The notes under the pieces are model-generated. The model searched no databases. It was not told the DNA's origin and was given only the letters and a program-made list of their open reading frames with translations. From assembly GCA_963803375.1 (NCBI GenBank), contig CAWDMB010000008.1, positions 310,001-374,000 on the forward strand: 64,000 bases of DNA, given 5' to 3'. The position numbers and the translations under genes were made by a program. Positions 22,819 through 30,245 of the stretch are shown here, piece after piece. The stretch is from JAOPZW01 sp963803375 (GTDB lineage Bacteria > Actinomycetota > Thermoleophilia > Solirubrobacterales > Solirubrobacteraceae). Each line of letters opens with the position of its first letter. Positions within the stretch are counted from its first letter, which is position 1.

Positions 22819-24078
22819 ATGGCCGCCGTCCAGGATCTGAGCCCCGTCTTCCCGCTGGGCAGCCACAGGACGGACGACGGCCGGCTGCTGGTCGGCGGGT
22901 GCGACACCGTCGAGCTCGCGCGGGAGTTCGGGACCCCGGCCTACGTCGTGGTCGTCGACGACGTGCGCGCTCGCGCGCGCGCGTTCGTCGAGGCCTTCGC
23001 GGCCCGCACGGATCGCTTCGAGGTCCACTTCGCGGCCAAGGCGTTCGCGTGCACCGCCGTCCTCGCCCTGCTCGCCGCCGAGGGCCTGGCCTGCGAGGTC
23101 GCCGGCGGCGGTGAGCTGGCCGCGGCGCTGCGGGCCGGCTTCGACCCCGGACGGATCCACCTCCACGGCAACGCGAAGTCCTCCCGCGAGCTCGCCGAGG
23201 CCATCGGCGCCGGGGTCGGTCACGTCGTCCTGGACAACCTCGAGGACGTCGAGCGCCTCGAGGCGCTGCTGCCCGACGGCGCCGTCCAGGGCGTGCAGAT
23301 GCGGATCGCGCCGGGCGTCACCGCCGCCACGCACCCGGCCATCTCCACGGGCGGGCCGAACACGAAGTTCGGCTTCAACCTCGACGCGGCGCCGGGCGCG
23401 ATCGCCCGCGTGCGGGCCGCGCCGAAGCTCGACCTCGAGGGTCTGCACATCCACATCGGCTCGCAGATCCTCGAGCTCGAGGCGTTCCGCCCGGCGATCG
23501 CCGCGCTGGCCGGCCTCGGGACCTTCCGCACGGTCAACCTCGGGGGCGGCCTCGGCGCGGCGTACCTGGCGAGTGACCGCCCGCCGGCGATCGAGGACTA
23601 CGTCGACGCCAAGGTCGCCGCGGTGCACGAGCTCATGGGCCCGGCCGTGCGGATCCTCGACGAGCCTGGCCGCGCGCTCGTCGCCAACTCGACGGTCACG
23701 CTGTACTCGGTCGAGTCCGTCAAGCGCAACGTCGACACCTACGTCGCCGTCGACGGCGGGATGTCGGACAACCTGCGACCGATGCTGTACGGCGCTCGCT
23801 ACGAGGCCCACCTCGCCGACCGCGCCGGCGGCGGCACGCGCTGCCACCTCGTGGGCAAGCACTGCGAGGCGGGCGACGTCATCGCCTACGACGTCGAGCT
23901 CGCCGACCCGCGACCGGGCGACATCGTCGTGACGCCGGCGACCGGGGCGTACGGCTTCTCGATGAGCAACTCCTACAACGGCGCGCTGCGCCCGCCCGTC
24001 GTCGTCGTCTCCGAGGGCGACGCGCGCGTCGCCGTCAGGCGGGAGACCTACGAGGACCAGCTTGCCCGCGACGTTTAG
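22819..24078 (+). CDS. lysA: Diaminopimelate decarboxylase
   Basis: A 419-residue PLP enzyme of the alanine-racemase-like fold. The PLP lysine is in VHFAAKAFACTAV. The phosphate-binding glycine loop is NLGGGLGAAYL, substrate-binding EPGRALVAN follows, the active-site cysteine is in GKHCEAGDV, and the tail GAYGFSMSNSYNG is diagnostic for LysA. It converts meso-diaminopimelate to lysine, the last step of lysine synthesis; diaminopimelate also feeds peptidoglycan. First gene of a lysA-hom-thrC-thrB operon. The ATG lies 12 nt from the divergent hydrolase ATG. Confidence 0.95.
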   Translation: MAAVQDLSPVFPLGSHRTDDGRLLVGGCDTVELAREFGTPAYVVVVDDVRARARAFVEAFAARTDRFEVHFAAKAFACTAVLALLAAEGLACEVAGGGELAAALRAGFDPGRIHLHGNAKSSRELAEAIGAGVGHVVLDNLEDVERLEALLPDGAVQGVQMRIAPGVTAATHPAISTGGPNTKFGFNLDAAPGAIARVRAAPKLDLEGLHIHIGSQILELEAFRPAIAALAGLGTFRTVNLGGGLGAAYLASDRPPAIEDYVDAKVAAVHELMGPAVRILDEPGRALVANSTVTLYSVESVKRNVDTYVAVDGGMSDNLRPMLYGARYEAHLADRAGGGTRCHLVGKHCEAGDVIAYDVELADPRPGDIVVTPATGAYGFSMSNSYNGALRPPVVVVSEGDARVAVRRETYEDQLARDV

Positions 24079-25282
24079 CGTCGGCCTGCTCGGCCACGGG
24101 ACCGTGGGGTCGGCCTTCGCCGCGCTGCTGGCCGAGCGCGCGGCCGAGGTCGAGGCGCTCACCGGCCTGCGGCCCGAGCTCAGCGGCGTGCTCACGCGCT
24201 CGCGCGGCGACTTCGCGGAGATCCTCGAGCGCTCGGACCTCGTCGTCGAGGTCATGGGTGGGCTGCACCCCGCGCGCGACTACGTCCTTCAGGCGATGGC
24301 GGCCGGCCGCCACGTCGTGACCGCCAACAAGCAGCTGCTCTCCCAGCACGGCGAGGAGCTCTGGGCGGCCGCGCGCGCGCACGGCGTCCAGCTGCGCTTC
24401 GAGGCCGCCGTGGCGGGCGTCGTGCCCGTCATCCGCGTCCTGCAGGAGTCGCTGGCCGGGGCCCACGTCGAGCGCCTGCACGGGATCGTCAACGGCACGA
24501 CGAACTTCATCCTCACCCGGATGGCCGAGACCGGCGCCTCCTACGCCGAGGCGCTCGCCGAGGCGCAGCGCCTCGGGTACGCCGAGACCGACCCGTCCGA
24601 GGACGTCGACGGCCGCGATGCGGCGGCGAAGATGGCGATCCTCGCGCGCCTGGCCTTCAACACGCCCGTCTCGCTGGACCAGGTCCCCTACGAGGGCATC
24701 GAGCACCTGACGGCCGACGACATGGCCTACGCGCGCGAGCTCGGACTCGGCCTCAAGCTGATCGGCACCGCGGAGCGCACCGACGGTGGGCTGAGCGTGC
24801 GCGTGCACCCGGCCTTCCTCTACGCCGCGCACCCGCTCGCGAGCGTCTCGGGGCCGTTCAACGCCGTGACCATCGAGTCCAGCGCGATCACCGAGATCAC
24901 GCTGAGCGGCCCGGGCGCGGGCGGGCCGCAGACCGCCTCGGCGGTGCTCGGCGACGTCATCAGCGCGATGATCCCGCCCGCCTCGACGCCGCCCGCAACG
25001 GAGGACCTCCCGATCGTCGCCGACGTCGAGTCGGCCTTCTACCTGCACCTCGAGGTCGCAGATCGCCCCGGCGTGCTGGCCCAGATCGCCCAGCTCCTCG
25101 GCCTGCAGGGGGTGTCGGTGAAGTCGGTCGTGCAGAGGGGCCTGGGCGACAACGCCCGCCTGGTCATGGTCACCCACCCGATCCTCGAGTCGCGCTTCTA
25201 CGCCGCGGTCGAGCTGATCGCCGGCCTGGACTTCCTGCGCGCCCGGCCGCGGGCGATCCGGGTCATCGACGAGGAGTTCTGA
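24062..25282 (+). CDS. hom: Homoserine dehydrogenase
   Basis: A 406-residue enzyme with an N-terminal NAD(P)-binding fold (VGLLGHGTVGSAFAALL). VTANKQLLSQHG follows, then the catalytic core HGIVNGTTNFILTRM and a catalytic-region lysine in GLGLKLIGTAERT. A C-terminal ACT domain (about 325-400, YLHLEVADRPGVLAQIAQL) normally gives threonine feedback control. It reduces aspartate semialdehyde to homoserine. The apparent start is TTG, 16 nt before the lysA stop, with GAGGAC as a plausible ribosome-binding site. It overlaps thrC by one base (TGATG). Confidence 0.95.
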   Translation: MPATFSVGLLGHGTVGSAFAALLAERAAEVEALTGLRPELSGVLTRSRGDFAEILERSDLVVEVMGGLHPARDYVLQAMAAGRHVVTANKQLLSQHGEELWAAARAHGVQLRFEAAVAGVVPVIRVLQESLAGAHVERLHGIVNGTTNFILTRMAETGASYAEALAEAQRLGYAETDPSEDVDGRDAAAKMAILARLAFNTPVSLDQVPYEGIEHLTADDMAYARELGLGLKLIGTAERTDGGLSVRVHPAFLYAAHPLASVSGPFNAVTIESSAITEITLSGPGAGGPQTASAVLGDVISAMIPPASTPPATEDLPIVADVESAFYLHLEVADRPGVLAQIAQLLGLQGVSVKSVVQRGLGDNARLVMVTHPILESRFYAAVELIAGLDFLRARPRAIRVIDEEF

Positions 25283-26295
25283 TGGGCGGGGTCGTCGAGC
25301 GCTACCGCGACCGGCTCCCGTTCGCGCCCGGCGACCCGATCGTCAGCCTCGACGAGGGGTCGACGCCGCTCGTGCCCGCGCCCCGGCTCTCGGCGGAGGT
25401 CGGCGCCGACGTCTGGCTCAAGCTCGAGGGCGCCAACCCGACGGGGTCGTTCAAGGACCGGGGCATGACGTGCGCGGTCTCCGACGCCCTGCGCGGCGGC
25501 GCCGAGGCGGTCGTCTGCGCCTCGACCGGCAACACGGCGGCGTCGGCTGCGGCCTACGCCGCGCGCGCGGGCATCCGCGGGGCTGTAATCGTCCCCGAGG
25601 GCAAGATCGCCGCCGGGAAGCTGGCGCAGGCGCTCATGCACGGCGCCCGGGTGGTCGCGCTGCGCGGCAACTTCGACGAGGCGCTCGCGCTCGTGCGCGA
25701 GCTCACGCGACGGCACCCGATCGCGCTCGTCAACTCGGTCAACCCGCTGCGCCTCGAGGGCCAGAAGACGGCGGCCTTCGAGGTGCTCGAGGCGCTCTGC
25801 GAGCTCGACGCGCTCTGCATCCCGGTCGGCAACGCCGGCAACGTGACGGCCTACTGGAAGGGCTTCCAGGAGGCCGGCCACGCGCCGCGGATGCTCGGCT
25901 TCCAGGCGGCCGGTGCGGCGCCGCTCGTCCACGGCGCGCGCGTCGAGCGGCCCGAGACCGTGGCGAGCGCGATCCGCATCGGCAACCCGGCGCGCTGGGA
26001 GGAGGCGATGGCGGCGATGACGGCCTCGCGCGGCGGCGTCGAGGCGGTCACCGACGCGGAGATCCTCGCCGCCTACCGCTTCCTGGCCGCCCGCGAGGGC
26101 GTCTTCTGCGAGCCCGCGAGCGCCGCGTGCGTGGCGGGACTCCGCAGGCACGGCGCGGGCGGCGCGGCCCGGATCGTCTGCGTGCTCACCGGCCACGGCC
26201 TGAAGGACCCGCAGACCGCGCTGGAGCAGTCCGGATCCGTCGTGCCGTGCGAGCCCGAGCTCGAGGCCGTCGAGCAGGCCGTGCTCGGCCCGTGA
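25282..26295 (+). CDS. thrC: Threonine synthase
   Basis: A 337-residue PLP enzyme of the tryptophan-synthase-beta fold. The PLP lysine is in NPTGSFKDRGM. ASTGNTAASAAAYAAR binds the substrate, and the glycine-rich phosphate loop is PVGNAGNVTAYWKG. It converts O-phosphohomoserine to threonine. Length fits the shorter class found in Actinobacteria. It overlaps hom by 1 nt and thrB by 4 nt, giving tight translational coupling. Confidence 0.95.
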   Translation: MGGVVERYRDRLPFAPGDPIVSLDEGSTPLVPAPRLSAEVGADVWLKLEGANPTGSFKDRGMTCAVSDALRGGAEAVVCASTGNTAASAAAYAARAGIRGAVIVPEGKIAAGKLAQALMHGARVVALRGNFDEALALVRELTRRHPIALVNSVNPLRLEGQKTAAFEVLEALCELDALCIPVGNAGNVTAYWKGFQEAGHAPRMLGFQAAGAAPLVHGARVERPETVASAIRIGNPARWEEAMAAMTASRGGVEAVTDAEILAAYRFLAAREGVFCEPASAACVAGLRRHGAGGAARIVCVLTGHGLKDPQTALEQSGSVVPCEPELEAVEQAVLGP

Positions 26296-27143
26296 ACCGT
26301 CGCCGCGTCGTCCGCGTCCCGGCATCGAGCGCGAACCTCGGCCCCGGCTTCGACGCGTTCGCGGCCGCGCTGGCGCTGCACCTCGACCTCGACGTCGAGG
26401 AGACCGGCCGCTTCGCCGTCCACACCGACCTCGCGGTCGCGCGCGACCGCCGCAACCTCGTCGTTCGCGGGTTCTCGCGTCTGGCCTCGCCGGAGCGCTT
26501 CACCTTTCGCATCGCCTCGCGGATCCCGCTCTCGGGCGGCCTGGGCTCGTCGGCCGCCGCCTACGTCGCGGGCCTGCTCGCCGCCGACCACCTGCACGAG
26601 CTCGACGCCGATGTGCTCGCGTTGGCCACCGAGCTCGAGGGCCACCCCGACAACGTCGCCGCCGCGCTGCACGGCGGCGTGGTCGTCGTCGCCGACGGGG
26701 CCGTCACCCGCCTCGAGGTCCCCGCCGGACTCGAGGCCGTGCTTGTCGTCCCCCACGCGGCGGTGCGCACGAAGACCGCGCGCGCGGCGCTGCCCCGCGA
26801 GGTCCCGATCGCCGACGCCGTCTTCAACACGGCCCACGGCGCCCTGCTGGCCGCCGGCCTGGCCCGCGGGGACCTCGAGCTCGTGGCGCGCGGCCTGGCC
26901 GACCGGCTGCACCAGCCGCGCCGCGAGCACCTCTACCCGCGCTCGATGACGCTCGTGCGGCGGGCGCCCGCGCTCGGAGCCCTCGGGGCGACGATCTCGG
27001 GCGCGGGCCCGACGGTGCTCGTCTGGTGCGCGTTCGAGGCCACGGCCGCGGTCACCGCCGCCCTGCGCCGCGAGGCCGACGGCTGGGCCGAGGTCCTGCG
27101 CGCGCCCTTCGAGAGCCAGGGCGCGGACGTGCGGTCGCTATGA
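26292..27143 (+). CDS. thrB: Homoserine kinase
   Basis: A 283-residue GHMP-family kinase. N-terminal VRVPASSANLGPGFDAF, ATP loop IPLSGGLGSSAAAYVAGL and C-terminal GATISGAGPTVLVW are the three GHMP motifs in order. It phosphorylates homoserine for ThrC. GTG start inside the thrC end (GTGA). It converges on the ParA-like gene with a 6-nt overlap, so transcription of the two meets there. Confidence 0.95.
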   Translation: MNRRRVVRVPASSANLGPGFDAFAAALALHLDLDVEETGRFAVHTDLAVARDRRNLVVRGFSRLASPERFTFRIASRIPLSGGLGSSAAAYVAGLLAADHLHELDADVLALATELEGHPDNVAAALHGGVVVVADGAVTRLEVPAGLEAVLVVPHAAVRTKTARAALPREVPIADAVFNTAHGALLAAGLARGDLELVARGLADRLHQPRREHLYPRSMTLVRRAPALGALGATISGAGPTVLVWCAFEATAAVTAALRREADGWAEVLRAPFESQGADVRSL

Positions 27144-27941
27144 GCCCGGCCGGCCGTTGCCCGCGGCGGCGAGCAGCGGCGCCAGGCGCCGGCGCGCGGT
27201 GCTGAGGCCGAGGCGCCCGAGCAGCTCGTCGGCGAGCACGACGTAGTCGGCGCCGAGGTCGGGACGGTGGTCGAGGATCGAGACCGCCCGCTCGGCCGAC
27301 TCGGCGTAGGCGATCGACTGGCGCACGACGCCGGCGAGCAGCTTGTCGCCCACGTGCTCCTTGAGCGAGTCGTAGGCCTCGCGGGAGTGGACGGTGCGCA
27401 TGTCGGCGATGTTGAAGACCACGCCGAGCCACTCGAGGTCGGGGTTGAGGCCGTCGCGGGCGAGCTCGATGACCGAGAGCGCCTGCTCGACGCCCTGCAC
27501 CGCGAAGTACTGGGCCTCGGCGCTGAGCAGCGCGTAGTCGGCGGCCACCAGCGCGTTGACGGTGAGCAGCCCGAGGTTCGGCGGGCAGTCGACGAGGATG
27601 ACGTCGTAGGCGTCGTCGACGGGCTTGAGCGCCTTGCGCAGCACGAGCTCGCGGCCCATCTTCCCGGCCAGCGACAGCTCGGCCTCTGCCAGCGACAGGT
27701 TGGCCGGGATGATCCCGTCGTGGACGGCGGCGGGGGCCTGCGCACGTCCGGTGAGCACGTCGGCGACCGTCGGCGCGGCGTCGGCCGGGACATCGAAGTA
27801 GTCCGAGAGGTTGCCCTGCGGATCGAGGTCGACGGCAAGGACCTCGAGCCCCGCGCGCCGGAAGACGTCGGTGAGGTGGCGCACAGCCGTCGTCTTGCCC
27901 GTGCCGCCCTTCTGCGAGAGGACCGCGATCTTGCTGGTCAC
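27138..27941 (-). CDS. ParA/MinD-like ATPase
   Basis: A 267-residue deviant Walker-A ATPase. IAVLSQKGGTGKTTAVRHL has both signature lysines (KGGTGKT), VDLDPQGNLSDYF is the A' motif, and ILVDCPPNLGLLTVNAL is Walker B/switch. Such proteins bind DNA or membrane as ATP dimers and position plasmids, chromosomes or protein complexes. No parB partner is adjacent and the next gene upstream encodes an FHA protein, so this is more likely an orphan positioning ATPase than the chromosomal parA. GTG start with TAGACT 7 nt before it. Confidence 0.88.
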   Translation of the reverse strand: MTSKIAVLSQKGGTGKTTAVRHLTDVFRRAGLEVLAVDLDPQGNLSDYFDVPADAAPTVADVLTGRAQAPAAVHDGIIPANLSLAEAELSLAGKMGRELVLRKALKPVDDAYDVILVDCPPNLGLLTVNALVAADYALLSAEAQYFAVQGVEQALSVIELARDGLNPDLEWLGVVFNIADMRTVHSREAYDSLKEHVGDKLLAGVVRQSIAYAESAERAVSILDHRPDLGADYVVLADELLGRLGLSTARRRLAPLLAAAGNGRPGS

Positions 27942-27948
27942 CGGCGTC

Positions 27949-27954
27949 AGTCTA
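27949..27954 (-). promoter_or_regulatory. Candidate -10 element (TAGACT) of the ParA-like gene
   Basis: TAGACT on the minus strand ends 7 nt before a GTG start and there is no Shine-Dalgarno between them, so the transcript would begin at or near the start codon. Confidence 0.5.
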
Positions 27955-28020
27955 GATGCCGTCCATGATCCCGCGGCTTCCGGCCCGCCGGCATCGAGAT
28001 CCGTCGTCCGCCGGCGCGGC

Positions 28021-28054
28021 GGAGAGGGCCCGAACGTCGCGCCCGGGCCTCTCC
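28021..28054 (-). terminator. GC-rich hairpin between the FHA and ParA genes
   Basis: GGAGAGG(G)CCCG pairs with CGGGCCTCTCC around an 11-nt loop, with a single bulged base. Together with the shorter hairpin next to it, it likely ends the FHA-gene transcript before the ParA promoter. Confidence 0.4.
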
Positions 28055-28068
28055 GTCCCTCTCCTCCG

Positions 28069-28085
28069 CGGGCCTTCGCGGCCCG
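28069..28085 (-). terminator. Short UUCG-type hairpin just after the FHA gene stop
   Basis: CGGGCC-TTCGC-GGCCCG forms a 6-bp stem 3 nt downstream of the FHA stop codon. A stable loop of the TTCG kind supports a terminator; no T-tract is present. Confidence 0.45.
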
Positions 28086-28088
28086 AAG

Positions 28089-28670
28089 CTAGGGGACGCC
28101 GGGTGAGCCCAGCTCGGCCGCTCCGGCCGGCAGCGCCTCGTCGGCCGCCGACAGGAAGTGCAGCCGGTAGCGCCCGACGACGATCTCGTCGCCGTCGCCC
28201 AGCACCCGCCACTCGACGCGCTCGCCGTTGACGAAGACGCCGTTGAGGCTGCGGTCGTCGAGGACCCGGACCCCGTCGGCCTGGCGCACGATCAGCGCGT
28301 GACGGCGTGACACGGTCGGGTCGTCGAAGCGCACGTCCGCGGCGAGGCTGCGCCCGACGCGCGTCCACTCGCGCTCGAGCGGGATGATCCGAAGCGTGTC
28401 GCCGTCGCGCCAGGCCAGGTACTGCCCGGGGGCGTCGATCGCATCTCGCGCGCGGGCCAGGAGCGTCTCGCGCTCCTCGGCGCTGGGCGCCTCGCCGGCC
28501 TTGCGCTGGAAGCGGCCGCCCGCGAAGAGCGACGCGCGGGCGAAGCGGGAGCCGCCGCAGCCCGGGCACGCGGGCAGCTCGTCCTCGGCCGCGAGGTTGA
28601 CCACGTACCCGCACTCCTCGCACCGGAAGGACCCGGTGCCGGCCAGCGTGCCAGTCGTCATAGACTCCAT
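28089..28670 (-). CDS. Zinc-ribbon plus FHA-domain protein
   Basis: A 193-residue soluble protein. An N-terminal zinc ribbon (CEECG near 17-21 and CPGCG near 35-39) is followed by a helical linker and a C-terminal FHA domain (about 95-175). The FHA part has the canonical phosphothreonine-binding motifs GRS, SRRHA and SLNGVFVNG. It should read phosphothreonine marks from a Ser/Thr kinase, like GarA or FhaA, while the ribbon may bind a protein or nucleic acid. No kinase is nearby. ATG with GGGAG upstream; a TTGACA box at 28749 may be its -35. Confidence 0.82.
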   Translation of the reverse strand: MESMTTGTLAGTGSFRCEECGYVVNLAAEDELPACPGCGGSRFARASLFAGGRFQRKAGEAPSAEERETLLARARDAIDAPGQYLAWRDGDTLRIIPLEREWTRVGRSLAADVRFDDPTVSRRHALIVRQADGVRVLDDRSLNGVFVNGERVEWRVLGDGDEIVVGRYRLHFLSAADEALPAGAAELGSPGVP

Positions 28671-28711
28671 ATGCGCTCCCTTTTCCGTCCGCAGCGAGCA
28701 CGCGCGTTGGC

Positions 28712-28731
28712 GCTCGCTAATGCTCGCTAAT
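28712..28731. repeat. Tandem 10-bp direct repeat GCTCGCTAAT x2
   Basis: Two identical adjacent decamers lie in the FHA-gene promoter region, directly where a -10 would fall relative to the minus-strand TTGACA (28754-28749, 17-nt spacer to ATTAGC). It may be a duplicated -10 region or a regulator-binding site. Confidence 0.45.
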
Positions 28732-28844
28732 GACGATGGTAACGACGCTGTCAATCTTCCAGGCGGCGTAGAGAGGCCCGTTCGGCGCGTCTTTCGGGCA
28801 CCGGGGGGAGGGTTCGGCGCGGTCGCGGCGAACCCACGGGGGCG

Positions 28845-29126
28845 ATGCTGCGACCTCTGCCGGGCCTCCGTGAGCGCGATCTGGAGCTCGGGCTCCTGCG
28901 CAAGGGCGTCGGCGCGCTGACCGCCGGCCGTACGGCGTGTGCGGACTGCGGCCGGACGCCGCTCGTCGGCGAGACGATTCACCGCTACGACCGCGGCCGG
29001 ATCGTCTGCGAGCTCTGCCGCGGCCGCCACCGGGCGGCGCCCGAGCGCTCCGAGCTCGTGCACCACGCCGAGCACGGGCAGACCGTGCGCCGGCGCAAGG
29101 CGGCCGCGGCACCGGCTCGCGGGTAA
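28845..29126 (+). CDS. Small zinc-ribbon protein of unknown function
   Basis: A 93-residue protein with two CxxC knuckles (CADCG near 33 and CELC near 56) separated by GRTPLVGETIHRYDRGRIV, the usual layout of a structural zinc ribbon. The flanks are basic and alanine-rich. No wider family is recognised. Its TAA stop is the start of the TAACCT hexamer placed 8 nt before the next gene. No convincing ribosome-binding site beyond GGGGGCG is seen. Confidence 0.6.
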   Translation: MLRPLPGLRERDLELGLLRKGVGALTAGRTACADCGRTPLVGETIHRYDRGRIVCELCRGRHRAAPERSELVHHAEHGQTVRRRKAAAAPARG

Positions 29127-29129
29127 CCT
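29124..29129 (+). promoter_or_regulatory. Candidate -10 (TAACCT) built on the upstream stop codon
   Basis: The TAA stop of the zinc-ribbon gene is the first half of TAACCT, which ends 8 nt before the GTG of the SRPBCC gene. There is no Shine-Dalgarno. Confidence 0.45.
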
Positions 29130-29137
29130 TCGCCCGC

Positions 29138-29668
29138 GTGGACCCGGTCACCGTCGAGACGACGATCGCGCGCCCGCGCGAGGAGGTCTTCGCCTACCTC
29201 GAGGACATCGCCAACCACGCCGAGTTCACCGACCACTACCTCGTCGACTGGCGCCTGACCCGCGAGGACCCCTTCGGCGCCGGGGCCGGCGCGCGCTTCC
29301 GCCTCAAGCAGCCGTTCAACCGCTTTCCGTGGGCGGACGTCACGTTCGTCGAGGTCCTGCGCCCGCGGCGCATCGTCGAGGCCGGCCGCGCCGGGAAGTT
29401 CAACCGCATCCGCACGCTAGGTGTCTACGAGCTCGAGCCCGGCGCGGGCGGCACGACCCGCGTGAGCTTCACGTTCGAGACCCAGCCCAAGCTGCTCTCG
29501 GACCGCTTCCTCGAGCGCCTCGGGACCCGGGGCTGGGTCAAGCGCCGCACGCGCCGGGCCCTGGGGCGCCTGCGCGACATCCTCGAGGAGGGCGAGCGCC
29601 GCGGCGAGCGCGCCACGATCGCCGGCGGGCCACGCAAGCCCGCGACCGGGAGCCCGCTGCGCGGGTAG
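29138..29668 (+). CDS. SRPBCC (START-like) family protein
   Basis: A 176-residue protein with the helix-grip opening VETTIARPREEVFAYLEDIANHAEF and alternating strands, ending in a long C-terminal helix (SDRFLERLGTRGWVKRRTRRALGRLRD). SRPBCC proteins bind hydrophobic ligands in an internal cavity; some are cyclases or lipid-transfer proteins. The ligand is unknown. GTG start supported by the 8-nt spaced TAACCT. The arginine-rich tail may be unstructured. Confidence 0.75.
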   Translation: MDPVTVETTIARPREEVFAYLEDIANHAEFTDHYLVDWRLTREDPFGAGAGARFRLKQPFNRFPWADVTFVEVLRPRRIVEAGRAGKFNRIRTLGVYELEPGAGGTTRVSFTFETQPKLLSDRFLERLGTRGWVKRRTRRALGRLRDILEEGERRGERATIAGGPRKPATGSPLRG

Positions 29669-29671
29669 ACT
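29666..29671 (+). promoter_or_regulatory. Candidate -10 (TAGACT) overlapping the SRPBCC stop codon
   Basis: The TAG stop of the SRPBCC gene forms the first three bases of TAGACT, 12 nt before the lipoprotein ATG. The distance is slightly longer than for other starts, giving a short leader of a few nucleotides. Confidence 0.4.
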
Positions 29672-29683
29672 GCCCGCCCGCCG

Positions 29684-30244
29684 ATGCTGCGTCCGCGCCC
29701 GTTCTCGCTGCTTGCCGCGGCCCTCGCCGTCGCCGCACTGACGGGCTGCGGCAACAGGGAGGACAAGGTGCTCGAGGGCGCGACCGAGGGTATCTACCTC
29801 GACGTCGGCGAGCTCAAGTACCAGGTCCAGATCTCGCGCCTGCTCAACCCGAGCTCGCGCGACGATCGCGCCCTGCTCGTCGACCTGCCCGCCGACCAGT
29901 CGCTCGCAGCGCGCGACCAGTGGTTCGCGGTCTTCGTCCGCGTCCAGAACGAGACGAGCGGGCCGCTGCCGATGGCGCAGCGCTACCAGATCGAGGACAC
30001 GCAGGGCAACGTCTTCCGCCCGATCCGGCTCGGCCCGAGGAACGTGTTCGCCTTCCGGCCCGTCCCGCTGGCCGGCGAGCAGGTCTACCCGCTGCTGAAC
30101 ACGCCCGCTGCGGATGGCACGATCCAGGGCTCGATGCTGCTCTTCAAGATCCCCAACGCGGACCTCGAGAACCGCCCGCTCGAGTTCCAGATCCGCTCTC
30201 CGATCACGCCCGGCGAGGTCGGCTCGGTCGACCTCGACGTGTGA
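29684..30244 (+). CDS. Predicted lipoprotein of unknown function
   Basis: A 186-residue precursor with a signal peptide ending in the lipobox LTGC (Cys about 22). The mature part is beta-rich with segments such as VQISRLLNPSSRDD and QWFAVFVRVQNETSG and an NVFRPIRLGPRNVFAF stretch. It resembles extracytoplasmic Ig-like or DUF4352-type domains that sense or scaffold at the envelope, but a firm family cannot be assigned. It is convergent with the penicillin-binding protein gene (1-nt gap). Confidence 0.72.
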   Translation: MLRPRPFSLLAAALAVAALTGCGNREDKVLEGATEGIYLDVGELKYQVQISRLLNPSSRDDRALLVDLPADQSLAARDQWFAVFVRVQNETSGPLPMAQRYQIEDTQGNVFRPIRLGPRNVFAFRPVPLAGEQVYPLLNTPAADGTIQGSMLLFKIPNADLENRPLEFQIRSPITPGEVGSVDLDV

Positions 30245-30245
30245 T

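Noticed and set aside
27138..27941. ParA-like gene as part of a parABS chromosome-segregation locus
   Set aside because: No parB gene or recognisable parS site is next to it; neighbours are thrB and an FHA-protein gene.
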